Assembly (NCBI GenBank): GCA_019095985.1
Contig: CM032669.1
Coordinates: 34,158,402-34,222,401, forward strand
Length of the DNA: 64,000 bases
Source of the DNA: Streblospio benedicti
Lineage: Eukaryota; Annelida; Polychaeta; Spionida; Spionidae
Reading direction: 5' to 3'
Made by a program: the position numbers and the translations under genes. Shown piece by piece: positions 11,851 through 23,153 of the stretch; the stretch's first letter is position 1; the number at the start of each line of letters is the position of its first letter. The notes under the pieces were generated by a model, which did no database searches, was not told the origin of the DNA, and saw only the letters and a list, made by a program, of their open reading frames with translations.

Positions 11851-12400
11851 TTGCATTTGCACAATGATACCTCATGGCTACAGGAAAAAGCACAAATCGA
11901 ATAGAAATATATACTATAATGCTTACTTTAACCCTTTCATATCGAGAAGTGCCTTGAAGGACATTTAGGCCAGATTTCTGGCAGAAAAGTTCCCGGCTTT
12001 ATGGGTGTTGTTTTCATATACACTGTCGGTATCCCGGCTTCATGTTCAGTTTAGACTAATATAAACGCCTTACCTGATATTTTGATGTAAATTTTGTGGA
12101 GAAGTACGGTTTCGATAATATTAATACATCATTTTTAATAATATATATCTGCACAACAAACGCGTGATTTACACAGCGATATTCAAGCTCAAAATACTCT
12201 AATTTTGACGAAAGTAACCCCGACATGTTGCATACCATTTTGAAGGGGAACCCCGCTCTATCATTCAGAAAGAGGCGATTATTCTTTTTAAGACATCATT
12301 AGGAAATACTCATTTAAATATTTATGATACATATATTAGTATTCACCCTCGAGATAACTTGAGTTGTCGCCTGAGATCTATAGCTCATCTTTTTTCATCA
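11851..12400. other. Gene-free stretch
   Basis: AT-rich, no supportable coding or repeat structure apart from short simple-sequence runs. Confidence 0.45.
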
Positions 12401-12610
12401 GCTCACCTGCTGTGAAACAGCATGTGCGCTTTTGTGATCACCTTTAGGCAGTCATCCGTCTGTCTGTATTACCGTCAGCAATTCATATTTGCAATTTTCA
12501 TCTCAGTTTCACAGAGGTTGCGTGCCTATATGATCCCATCATTCCATAGTTGATACATGTACCTGGGGGTAAAATTGACCCTGCCCCAGAGGTCCATCAA
12601 AACTTTTTCG
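12401..12610 (+). repeat. Fragment of dispersed repeat A (left end)
   Basis: GCTCACCTGCTGTGAAACAG (12401-12420) is identical to the left end of the copy at 6871. It is followed by GATCACCTTTAGGCAGTC, a short GTCCGTC-type tract, AATTCATATTTGC, CTATATGATC and the CCCCAGAGGTCCAT phrase. Only one body unit is present and no right end was found nearby. Confidence 0.7.
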
Positions 12611-12640
12611 TGTAAAACATAGTCACAACAGCCTCAAGTG

Positions 12641-12722
12641 TCTGTTGGTCATAATGCAAACTGCATTGTTTATACTCAAATTAATAGTCAGTCTGTTAGT
12701 CATAATGCAAACTGCATTTGTT
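12641..12722. repeat. 51-bp tandem duplication
   Basis: The word CATAATGCAAACTGCATT occurs at about 12650 and 12701 in near-identical context (TCTGTTGGT and TCTGTTAGT in front), a spacing of 51 bp. Confidence 0.65.
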
Positions 12723-14799
12723 TTGGTTTGGTGAATGGACTAGTCACAGTGCAACCTTGTCTCTTTCTTGCTAAAAATAAAACATGGAGACTCGATCTTG
12801 TCCTATATATTAATACGCTAATTTTTGGACTTTGTTCGGCTATCTCCTCTTTAACCTGCCTAGCTGAACTCCATCTGAATACAGGAGATCGTTAATGGTA
12901 CTGTGTAGTTTTGCACGAATATTTTTTTCATTGGCAAAATGGCCCTGATGGTCGTTAATTAGCGCTTTTATAACAAAAATAGCAGACAGCGGCAGCCATG
13001 ACACCGTCATGTGGAGTATTGTGATGTCATAAAGACGCCAAAGGCGTCACACACATGGGTTCAAATACTAGGGATTACCACCAGTTTGTCAATTGGGCTA
13101 TGTGTACATCAGAACCTTCAATCAAGACCACCTCTAAAAATACACCACCCCTATTATAAGATGATTTACAACAGTCCCAATTCTTCATAAGATAGACCAT
13201 TGCAAACGTCCCTATAGAAACCAACCCTATATAAAACCACTTGACGCCAATCCTTGGGCAGTCTTAATAGGGATGTTATACTGAAGTGTGTGAGAATATC
13301 TGTGCCATGGAGAGCATTATGTTCCCTTTACCATAGACACTAATCTTTCATCCCATAGCTTTTGCATATTACATTCCAAGTACATTTTCAGTGATCAATG
13401 AACGTGAGATACACTCATACGAGTCGGAGTTATATCAGATAGTTCTCCGTCTGTACCAAGTATACTACATCCAAGCTCAGAAATCCATAGCTTGATTCTT
13501 TATTGTGGTATAAGAACTTCCCTATCTCAATTTACCTTCAGTCTTAAAGGTTGTTCCAAAACATTCTTTATCCATATCATACTTGATACTTGGAAGGCGC
13601 TATGTGGCTTCAAGCAGGATGAGAGGTTGCTAATGTTAGTACCGGTGTGTGCTATCAAGTCAGGGGTGCAGTCAGGATGGGAAGCATGCTATCAGATCTT
13701 GGCAATCGGTGGACAGGAGCAGGACAAGGGTGGGTGCTATCAGGATGATGGGTGGGAGTGGATGGTGTAGACCAGTGGTGAAGACCCGAACTGCGTAATA
13801 TGTATTTGTTGTTAATTAGTGGTCTGGGGATGGGGAGATGGTGGCAGGTCACGAATGATTTAGTTGGGATCTACTGACACGATTATGTAACAGGAGTGAT
13901 TCATTGTGATTCTCAGCATGGCTCTTTGACTACACGGGTATAAGCTAGTCTAAATAATTTCTTCAATCTTCATTTGCTTAGCTGTGAAACACCATGTGAC
14001 CCCTAGAACTATATTTGCATCATCATGCCCCTGGGTGGCAAGTTGACCCCCCCCCCCCCAAAAAAAAAAAAGAAAAGAAAAAAAAACAATTAATGAACAT
14101 TTTATGCTTGGAATCAATGAAACTTGTATGCCTATGTAATGATCATACTATATTTGAATCATGCCTCTGGTTGGGAATTCTTCTGGGTGTAAAATCATCA
14201 TCGTATCGTAACCTTTCTCCAGAGGTCCATGCAATTCCCTTGGGTGACATCGTTGTTAATTATTAAACCTTAGTTCCATCGCATAGATCAGGCGATTCCA
14301 TTCAAGATGGTATATGATAGGTTAGGTCAATTCTTGTAGAAATATGAGTATTGGGCAATGGAAGTTAGTCGCCTAAAATGGATTTCCCATGAACAAAAAA
14401 TGTTCTTCCAGGTGATAGTAAAATAATATCAATACCCTGCTTATTTGCCACAATATTTACACTGGTATGTGAAGTTTATTTTCTTTGTTTGATATACAGG
14501 ACTTATGGGTGAGTATTGGCAGCCTTTCTTTATGAAGTTTGTTGAAAAAGATCTAAGCATCGAAATATCGCCTTTTGTGGCGATCTCGTAGACCATGGGT
14601 TAAATAAATTGACCATGACCATCTCCAATGTAAAATCTATAGCATGAACATTTTGGAAGTGAAATGTTAATATGAAAACTTTAAGTTAGCTCTAACTTTG
14701 ACTCAGTCTATGCTAACTAAGAGCTGCCGTTCTCCACACAGCGGAGAGGCTGGTGTGCCACAGTCTAGGATAAACACAGCTCTAATTGAGAATTAATTA
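12723..14799. other. Gene-free stretch with a decayed repeat A fragment
   Basis: No coding exon supported. A GC-richer patch with GGTGGGTGCTATCAGGATG-like phrases lies at 13600-13850. At about 13980-14260 fragments of repeat A can be read (GCTGTGAAACACCATGTGAC, ATCATGCCCCTGGGTG, TATTTGAATCATGCC, CCAGAGGTCCATG), interrupted by a poly-C/poly-A run at 14049-14085. Confidence 0.5.
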
Positions 14800-14891
14800 G
14801 ATGGTTTATTACACTGTGATAAGTCCTCTCCATGGGTACAGTTCATATCTGATATCTGGTCAAATCTGGGGTGGGGGTTTTGCGCCAGACT
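14800..14891 (+). repeat. Interspersed repeat segment shared with 55382-55463
   Basis: GATGGTTTATTACACTGTGAT, GGTACAGTTCATATCTGATA, AAATCTGGGGTGG and TGCGCCAGACT occur here and again, in order, at 55382-55463. The two copies differ by substitutions and a gap of about ten bases, so they are old. Confidence 0.7.
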
Positions 14892-15592
14892 ACTGTAAAA
14901 CTAGAAATGTTTGCACACGATTTATTTGAGAATTTCATGGGTAGGTGCAATAACGCAAACTTAAATAGTCAGCAAACATTAATAGCCTATTAAAGTAGGT
15001 CCGGGATATAGACAAAACCTTCGGGCTCGCCGTGATACGCCCCAAGAACTTGCCCAATAAAATAATCAATGTTAACAACTCACCCGTTTTTGTATTTATC
15101 AGTCTTTTCTAAACAATTACAATATTGTTTAAAAATAAACTGGCATACATTCAACACATTTAACAAGGTAATTTATTAATGAATTACAAAATGAAATAAT
15201 GTGTAGGAATACACTGTATAATCATAACAGAACACGGCGCAGTCACTCGCTAGACATACAGACGCCTATGGTCGGACTTCTGCACTACAGTTACGTCGGC
15301 AGTTTGACTGCTACGCACGCTGTTCTGTGCATCTCTTTGATGTTCATTGATTTTGGAGCTTTTTTTAGTAGTTTAATAAAATCAATAGAGGTTTCCCTAG
15401 AAGTAGTAGGTGTGTTAGATTCATGAACATATTTGAAGTGGGGCAAAAGTAGTCCGGTTGACAACTAACCATATACGGAATCCGTATATGGACAGTCCTG
15501 ATACAACATATTTTTACAAGGCAGTTCTGGAGGTCGATATCGACTGAAAATCCATGCAAAAGACATAAGGACCAAAATCGCTAAATTAAATA
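14892..15592. other. Gene-free stretch
   Basis: No coding support. A GC-richer patch at about 15220-15330 and a short palindrome ATACGGAATCCGTAT at 15474-15488 are the only visible structures. Confidence 0.4.
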
Positions 15593-15758
15593 GTCTCACA
15601 ATAATAGTTTTGTTTTACAGTATTCTTTTTGGCTGTGTAATAATCACGAAATAGAATTTTGAAATTATATTATAAACGTTTTCAAGCTCTACAAGGCTCC
15701 TTATCAAATAAAATGTCTTCACAAAAAAGAACACTGTAAAACAAAACTATCATGAGAC
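15593..15758. mobile_element. Palindromic MITE-like element
   Basis: The left arm 15593-15631 (AATAGTTTTGTTTTACAGTA) and right arm about 15722-15758 (TGTAAAACAAAACTAT) are inverted copies about 37 bp long with few mismatches. A further partial copy of the arm (AGTTTTACAGTGCTTTTTG) lies at about 15853-15871. Non-coding; family unknown. Confidence 0.6.
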
Positions 15759-16151
15759 CAAGTGCTGTGAACCAATTCTACAGGATTTTAAATATGGTCT
15801 CAATTTAATTTACAGATAAAAATCACAAAATTTGATAGCCATGAAATATTCTAGTTTTACAGTGCTTTTTGAATTGATTTTATGATGCATCGTGTTTGGA
15901 AATAGAAGGAATATATTTCAAATTCCAAGCATAAAGTTAATTTGAGCAGTGTAAGCATAATCATTATCTTATTCAATTTTGAAAGATTTTATTATTATTA
16001 ATTTTTTTTAGCTCGCCTGTCGTAGACATGGTGAGCTTTTGTGATCACCTTTTGTCAGTAGTCAGGCGATCGTCGTTCCACAATTCATATTTGCACAATA
16101 GTTTCTTTATTTTTCCTTCAATTTTGATCAAACTTACACACACTGCGTATG

Positions 16152-16682
16152 CCCTGGGTCACCGGGTAAAGCGGTTGTGGTAATTCCAGGAGTAACCCTA
16201 TAAAGATGGAGGCATAGTCTGTCGATTCAAATGTTTTTCTGTTGATTATTGGAATTGGTGGAACCAAGATTCATGGTTTAATAGGTATATATCAACAATG
16301 CATATGTAATTAGACAGCACATATTGAACATGTCAAACTCTTCAATGAGTCCATGAAGCAGGTTTTAATTTTATAATCATGCTGTGGGTAACTTCTGACT
16401 TAGTGTTGTGATGCAAAACAACAACAAAGGTTGGGAGTTACCGACCACATGATTATGAAATTAAAACCTGCTTTATGAACTCGTTGAAGAGTTTGACGTG
16501 TGTTCAATATGTGCAATCTAATCATACATGAATGGTGTGGATATATACCTATGAAACCATGAATATTAGTTTCACAAATTCAAATAATCAGCAGAAAAAC
16601 ATTTTAACCGACGAACTATGCGCCCATCTTGTTGGGGTAACTCTGGGAGCTACCCCAACAGCTTTACCCTGGTGCTGGGTGG
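16152..16682. mobile_element. Palindromic MITE, about 530 bp (copy 1)
   Basis: Long inverted arms meet near 16417. Outer pairs are CCGGGTAAAGC (16162) with GCTTTACCCTGG (16661), GAGTAACCC with GGGGTAACTC, AAACATGTCAAACTC-type with GAGTTTGACGTG, and AGCAGGTTTTAATTT with AAATTAAAACCTGC. A related palindrome lies at about 59001-59286, sharing TAGTCTGT-GATTCAAATGT and the GGGGTTACTCC ends. No coding capacity. The element interrupts repeat A, whose CACTGCGTATGCC and CATTGTGTATGCC words flank it. Confidence 0.72.
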
Positions 16683-17165
16683 AAAGTTGCCCCCCGACTT
16701 CCCCCACTTCCACCCCAAACTTGCACACATTGTGTATGCCTATATGGTCACCATTCAATATTTGAATCATTCCCCTGGGGAGGAAATCGCCCCAGTGGTC
16801 CATCAGTTTGTTTTTGTATAAACCATTTATTTTTTATTTTTCATTCAATTTTCACCATATTAAAAGCTCAATATTAGAGATCAAATAATGGGGTCGGGAG
16901 TGACTTTCGGCACTTCTATTGCTTAGTGTTTGTGAGCATTTTGGTATATTTAATATGAGCTGAGGGTGGATAGTATAGTTCAGAAAAGCATTTTATTAAA
17001 ATAATTTTCGTGTTAGCGTGCACCTGCTGGAAAACACTCTGTTTGACAATACAAGATCACGTGACCGGGTATGACGTATTAGTTTCAAAACAAGGGAATC
17101 TCCCATAGTAAAAACTCCAATTTCTTCTTTAATCTGTGGGCATATTAGGAGCTTTGAAGTAATTT

Positions 17166-17312
17166 TTATTGTTCCATCAGTTCAAGAACATCATTCTTCG
17201 CGGATTGATAGATCTGATTGAAGATGTCACGGTCATTTACAGTCTGATGGGAGTTGTACACTTTTTCATAATCACGCCGGTTGTCAAATTCTATCATCGG
17301 AACAAAGCACAT
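17166..17312 (-). CDS. Short minus-strand frame of unknown identity, possible terminal exon
   Basis: On the minus strand a 48-codon frame beginning ATG TGC TTT encodes a hydrophilic peptide (MCFVPMIEFDNRRDYEKVYN, then HQTVNDRDIFNQIYQSAKND and LELMEQ). It ends in TAA within a perfect AATAAA. An acceptor-like TTTCGCCAG lies five bases before the ATG, so it could be the last exon of a gene or transposon. GC content and amino-acid usage look coding compared with the surroundings. I recognise no family. It may belong to one of the mobile elements stacked here. Confidence 0.3.
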   Translation of the reverse strand: MCFVPMIEFDNRRDYEKVYNSHQTVNDRDIFNQIYQSAKNDVLELMEQ

Positions 17313-18484
17313 TTTGCCTGGCGAAATTTAGGAACAAAATGTCGCACTTTGTATTCATAATTGGTATGATTAGAAATGCATATATTACTGTTGATTACAA
17401 ATATGATAATTAAATTGCTGTAAGTCAAAAGCCCTCGGAGATATTGAGGGAAATGCAAGACCACCTCACCTTTAGTGATTTATCGTCAGTCGGCTTGTCA
17501 AAGCATTCTCATTGGCGCTTCTGTCTCGTTACGTCACAGTTTTAATTTATGCATGCTGTTGCCATATTTTTGTTTACAATGAATTACATTGAAAGAGGAC
17601 GGAAATACCAAATTATATTTTAATGTATTACAGGTACTGTGTACGCTCTGTCATAAAATATTGCTTGGTATAACTTGATACATATAGATGCATCTATGCA
17701 TTTTACTAGCTTCAAACCCCATTTCTTGATCTTTATGACACGATGTGTACACGGTGTTCAATCAATCTCCAGTTTTTGTGAGTTATAAGCAGATTTTGTG
17801 AGGAAATCAAGAGCTTTTGTGTGGAAAATGTTTACTTTTGAAATCGGCTGTTTGGATTTTCCACTGTAAACGATCTAAAAACCATTTCTGAGCACAATTT
17901 TTGCCGTCCATGCACTATAAGAATACTTCTGGCACATACTGATGCGATTTATTTCAACTCACATGGGCTGGTTTCTGCTGCTAAGTCTGCAATACATGAC
18001 CACCCACCTTCAAAATTGAGGTCATCTGATAGAAAACGACGAATGTAGTGGCTGTAAAGACGTAATTCAGGCAAAATATGAATGAGAATGTATCTCAAAC
18101 TAGATACAAAACAGATTACACTAATCCCATGCTTTTTAAAACCACATAACTAGCCAAAATTACAAAATGATTTTCAACTCCTCATGAAAACTGTTGATTG
18201 TACATTTCTGTAGATTTGGAGACTTTACACAATATAGAAGTTAATAATGTAGATGCAATGCATAAGGTAGTTTTCAGTCAAGTATGAGCTACATGCCTGA
18301 CCCAACTTAGGGCTTAACAAAGCAATATAAGGCAAAATATCACTCATTTTCGGATAGTGGACAGCCATGTAGAACGAGGGTCTTCAACTATTGCAGACTT
18401 AGCAGCAGAAACCAGCCCACGTGAGTGGAAATAAATCGCATCAGTATGTGCCAGAAGTATTCTTACCCCCCCCCACCCCCATTC

Positions 18485-18900
18485 CACTATCGTTACCTGG
18501 ACCAAGACTTGGTAACGACTCAAGTTTTTAGTGGTCGGCACCATGTCGCCACCATGTCTTTACCAAGTTGGTATCAAGTCGAAATCTAGTCTCCATAGTC
18601 GTTAGCTAGTCGGCAGCTAGTCTCCGAAAAAAGTCATTGATGCACCGGCGATTGATGGCGACATTTTTAGTTCCACCCCTCTGCAGCTGAACTAAAAAAG
18701 TCGCCGTGGCTTGCTGGCGACTCAAAAAATCAATACAAAATCATTACCAAGTCGTTACCAAGTTTTTACCATTTCTCGACCAGTTCTTAACCAAGATAAC
18801 GACCATAAAATCATGGTTTTCACCTGGTTGCGACCTGATAACGACGTGGTAGCGACTGAAATGTCTAGAGTTTGGTTCATTTTACACAAAGCTATCGATG
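18485..18900. repeat. Degenerate 11-bp minisatellite, tract 1
   Basis: Variants of ACCAAGTCGTT follow one another about every 11 bases, most clearly at 18740-18800 (ACCAAGTCGTT, ACCAAGTTTTT, ACCATTTCTCG, ACCAGTTCTTA). Earlier parts are more scrambled and include both orientations (GACTTGGTAACGACTC near 18507). Confidence 0.6.
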
Positions 18901-19039
18901 AGGCTACCCCCCTATGATGCTACCCAAGTGAGATAATCACCTGTAAGACATAGAATGACAAAGGTTTATCGAGTGAACACTTTTTAATAAAAGTACATAG
19001 GATATGTGATAAACTTACAAATACAAATATATATACAAT

Positions 19040-19770
19040 TACTAGCTGTTTACCCGGCGTTGCTCGGGTTGAAACAGATGAGATCCGTAACACATTAAAT
19101 GCTCCTCCCTCCCCATCCTTTCCCCTGTCCCACATCCCTGATTATCAGGAGCTACACAGCAGGACATCCAGGCTCACGGTGGCGGGTGCTTTGCCGCCTT
19201 TCTGGAGTATATACACACGACAGCCAAGACAGTCAACAGTCCTGCCTGCCCTCACCTCAGCCGACCCCGCCCTGCACACGCCCGGCGTGGCCCGGGACCA
19301 GTGATAACACCCGCCCCCGTGCGTCAGACACCCAGATTTTTAAGATTGCACACCCAGCACTGGGAGATTACACGATAGTAGTAGCACCATCAAGAACATT
19401 AAGCTCCGCCCACCTCACTTCATGCACTGACTGCACCCTGGCTGCTGCTGCCACAGGCAGTTTACAGGCCCAACCCTGTCTGATAACAGTTTAAACTCCT
19501 ACCTCTTCCCGCCCTGTCCTTTCATCTTGCCTCTTGTCTCTTCTGCTCCCTGCTCCCCACGTGGCCGCACCAGACTTCAACCCATCTGCAAACTAACTGA
19601 CCAATTAACCTCTGCCTTACTTTCACCATGTCACATTGCCCCTCGGTCAGTTCAGGTCACGCCGCCTAATCACTCCTTTGATAAGCCGACCCAGGGCCTG
19701 AACACAACCAAGTGCACCGGGTCACCCCAGGTCAAGGTCTCTGGCGGCCGCTAAGGTAGAGAGCATTGGG
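19040..19770. repeat. GC-rich inserted block inside the foldback element
   Basis: G+C jumps sharply compared with both sides. The block begins CTAGCTGTTTACCCGGCGTT, a phrase resembling ends of dispersed elements in other animal genomes, and then is rich in CCC and CACC words. The two open frames here (131 and 75 codons) are low-complexity products of that composition, and I do not regard them as genes. Confidence 0.5.
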
Positions 19771-20094
19771 GAGAGAAGAGGGGGAAGAAAGAGTAGTGAA
19801 GAGTGTAATACTTAATCTGTTCCACACGTGTATACCAGGGGTAGCATTAGCTGGGCGAGGGATATTAGAGGGATCAGTCATTGCCATATACATGTAGTGT
19901 GTATGTGACGGTCATATATGACGATGGGAGGAAGGTGATGGGGGTGTCTTTAATCTGTCACAGACCTGTATACTAACGGGAACTGGTACGAGGGATGGGG
20001 TACTGCTTTTAAACCATTTTGACCCAAGATCACGACCAAGTTTTCTTCAAGTCTCTACTTACTTGAGACCTAATTGCAATCAAGTCTTCTTAGT

Positions 20095-20160
20095 CTTAAT
20101 CAGGTCTTTACCAGGTCTTTACCAGGTCTTTACCAGGTCTTTACCAGGTCTTTACCATAT
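20095..20160. repeat. Nearly perfect 11-bp minisatellite, tract 2
   Basis: Five successive copies of CAGGTCTTTAC run from about 20101 to 20155, within a wider degenerate field (20020-20340) of the same AAGTCTTTACC type as tract 1. Confidence 0.8.
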
Positions 20161-20867
20161 CGCCATCATCAGGGCTATGTCGCAACCAAGTCTCAACCTA
20201 GTCACCATGTCGTCATCTGGTCCTAACCAAGTCTTCCTCAAGTCGTCACCAAGTCATAAGCAGTCGCCGTGGCAGGTCCCCAATTTCTGAGATTTAGTCT
20301 TCACCAGTCTTTACCAAGTCGTAACCTATGGCGACCATGGAATCGAGAGAAATTTTTTCCCGACAAAAATGTGCATTTTGTCGTGACAGCAAAAATTGTG
20401 CTCAGAAATGATTTTTAGCCCGTTTACAGTGGAAAATCCAAACCGCCGATTTCAAAAGTAAACATTTTCCTCACAAAAGCTCTTGATTTCCTCACAAAAT
20501 CTGCTTATAACTCACAAAAACTGGAGATTGATTGAACACCGTGGTGTATGTCTATATGGTCATCATTCCATAGTTGAATGATCCTCCTTGGGAGGAAATT
20601 GACACCGCACCAGGCCCAGAGGTCATTCAAATATTTTTTGTATAAACTATAGTTTGGTCTTTTTGGGTTCTATTTTCACCAAGTTTAAATGTTTGTTTTA
20701 TGTGCTATAATGCAACAATATCAAGTCTCAGTATAATTACAATCAAGACAGTATAGGTACAAACATGAAGAACTAAAACATGACAATTTGATTATGAAAA
20801 CGTACAAGTACTTAAAATGGTGTGTGACAGATAAGCGATATATAGGACCTCCATGTTCTCTTGTTTA

Positions 20868-22098
20868 TAGATATATGAATACTGATGAAATTTGTATTTA
20901 TGTTGCATGGATATTATTACACGTTAAGACCTTAGTTATGTGCATTTCATTGAAAAGTTTGAAACATGATATAAAGAGATGAAGGTTTGCATCAAGTTTA
21001 TGGAAATCATTAGCCAAGGTTTAGTGTTGAACCAATTTGAAGTGATCAACCTGAAGGAAATAGTTGAACCTACAATGATAATAAATGATTAGGTTTATTT
21101 AGTCTTAAACGTTCAAAAAAGTTCGAAAACAGACATATAACTACTTTTTCAGTTATACAACCCCGATATTTTGTGATTATGATTGGTACAACTTTTTTTG
21201 AGCTATGTGACTTAGGATACAGATGATGTCAAAATCAGCTTGTCTGAATAATAATTTAAAAAAAAACAGTCAGGAAGATATAGTACTAGAAATTGCACAA
21301 TTAGCATAAAATTACATTGGAATTAAGTGCTCACAATACTCCAATAAAAATACAATAAAATTGTATCAGTCAAGTGCCAATGTGAAAAAAAAAATGTTAG
21401 TGGTGTAAATTGTTGACTTTAGGAGGTAGTTTAGGGACCATTCAGTATTTAGGACAGGGTGGGGTAGGAGGATTTTCCAAAAATGCTGTGAAAAAATTGA
21501 TAACCCCCCTCAAATCTCTGTGAAAGAATGGTAACTTTTATTACATTTTTGCTATTGCATGATAATATATGAGTTAATATGAAAATATATTTTTACTCAT
21601 TTTAATGAAAGATCTTTCAAATGCAAATAGTTTCATGTTTATTCTTTAAATCAAGTGGTTCAACTAATGAACAGTCAATAAAACCATTACAACTGTTTTA
21701 TACAGTGTTGTCCCAAACAAGCAATTTAGTAACAAAATATGCTTTTAAGTTCAGGGTCTTTTATTTGGAAAATACTTTTGGCTGAAATACATGTAAGCCT
21801 TTGAATGGGATTGTTGTGTGTGAATAAAAATGAAAATAAAAAGATAAAACCAAGATCCAATTCACTATCTGAAATCTTTCACGAGTTGGGCATAAGAAAT
21901 TGGCAAAATATATTTCTATGAAATGGTCACACAAAAAATCTTATCGCAGTAAGAAAATTGTGCTTCTGATCATAACTGAATGGAATTGTGTGTGTTTTTT
22001 TTTATAGAATATTTAGGTTAGAAGAGGGAAAGAGAAAAAGAAAGAAAGACTTCTAACTAACTCTAATGAATGATAAAACTATAGAACATGCTAAAGCC
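20868..22098. other. Gene-free stretch up to the gap
   Basis: AT-rich. I see no coding frame, repeat or RNA gene that can be supported. Confidence 0.5.
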
Positions 22099-22198
22099 NN
22101 NNNNNNNNNNNNNNNNNNNNNNNNNNNNNNNNNNNNNNNNNNNNNNNNNNNNNNNNNNNNNNNNNNNNNNNNNNNNNNNNNNNNNNNNNNNNNNNNNN
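22099..22198. other. Assembly gap of 100 N
   Basis: The second run of exactly 100 N. Everything from 22199 to the right end, including all PKA-related exons, is on one uninterrupted contig. Confidence 0.99.
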
Positions 22199-22529
22199 AA
22201 AACAAATTGAGAGTCGACCAAGAATGCCTTGATGAAAAAAGCATGACAGTGATGTAGCCGTGATCTCCACTGTCTGTTGCTTTTAATAAAATGAAGTCTG
22301 CCTTCCTCACTCGCTATGGAGCATATTATTGCTCGCCACCCATATTGCACCCTATGGTAGTAGTACACATGCATGTCAAATAGCACTGGTGCTCTTAATG
22401 ACAAATAACTCGTTACTTTGACATTATCATTTCCTCCAAGCAATTAAATTTTGAATGATTGCAACATGAGTCTTTTATATTGCTACCCCACATTGGGGTA
22501 GATAGTGATAAGATTTTGTATGTTGATTG

Positions 22530-23153
22530 CCACTGCAGCACCATATTGCTGACGCTTGGCTGCACAGGCTGCAGCAGCAGCCGGCCTTTTAGGGAAGCCG
22601 GCTTTTCAGGAGTAATCAGACATAATATAAGGTTTGCGCTGTGAATGCTTCATTCATACTGTTTGAACCAGGCGACGCAATTTTTATGCGAGATTCTCCT
22701 TTTCTAGACGAGGAATTCCAGTGTGTGTAAAGTACATCAGTAGCTACGCCGGCTTTTTAGTAGTAGCAGCAATAGTTTACGGCAATAAACTGTGTTAGTT
22801 GGCAGACGATACTTGTCTTTGTTGCAGCAGTGAGGCAGTAAGCAGCCATAGTGCAATGTTTCAACATTGAACACATTGATGATTCATGTAAGCCTTGTTC
22901 ATCATCACTATTGTTATTAGTTTATTAATAAACAGCGAACGGATTATAAAAAAGGAATACAGGCTTCATTTGCACAGTGATACAAAGTCATAATCTACGG
23001 ATATTAGAAGAAAATATTGAATTCTAAGAAACCAATGCTTGTTTGATTGGTGATTTTCAAAGATTGGCCAAGCGTTTTTCATATATATCAAAACAAGTGT
23101 GGATAGTAATTTGTGATATTTTGCTGTGATTGTTGTAACAAATCATAGTCAAG
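22530..23153 (+). promoter_or_regulatory. Probable promoter and 5' UTR region of the MGNLLSC first exon
   Basis: G+C rises at 22540-22620 (GCTGCAGCAGCAGCCGGCC, a repeated AAGCCGGCTTTTCAGG), and the raised level continues in patches (GGCGACGCAA, GGCTTTTTAG) towards the ATG at 23154. A TATA-like ATAATATAAGG lies at about 22624. This suits a promoter plus leader for the 23154 exon. The transcription start and any spliced leader exon cannot be fixed from sequence. Confidence 0.35.

Larger units (their letters stand above)
17750..20543. mobile_element. Foldback-type element with 158-bp inverted ends
   Basis: The left arm about 17750-17907 starts CACGGTGTTCAATCAATCTC and runs through AACTGGAGATTG-type, CAAGAGCTTTTGTG and CTGAGCACAATTTTTG. 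The right arm about 20386-20543 is its reverse complement with scattered mismatches. A second, inner inverted pair lies at 17921-17993 and 18389-18462 (TTGCAGACTTAGCAGCAGAA). Between them are two degenerate 11-bp minisatellite tracts and a GC-rich block (19040-19770). I see no transposase. It sits inside the repeat A copy at 16011-20867. Confidence 0.62.
16011..20867 (+). repeat. Dispersed repeat A, split by nested insertions
   Basis: The left end GCTCGCCTGT..GGTGAGCTTTTGTGATCACC starts at 16011. The matching right end, GACAGATAAGCGATATATAGGACC followed by TGTTCTCTTGTTTA, lies at about 20826-20867. Body phrases are spread between them: TATTTGAATCATTCCCCTGG and CCAGTGGTCCATCA at 16757-16805, and CTATATGGTCATCATTCC with CCCAGAGGTCATTC at 20551-20626. 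The intervening DNA is taken up by a palindromic MITE (16152-16682), an unassigned stretch (16870-17750) and a foldback element (17750-20543). I infer that one repeat A copy was opened up by later insertions. Two separate truncated copies are possible. Confidence 0.55.

Noticed and set aside
19099-19754. Open frames of 131 and 75 codons
   Set aside because: They lie in a GC- and CCC-rich inserted repeat block. The translations are Pro/Ser/Thr-rich low-complexity products without a recognisable domain.
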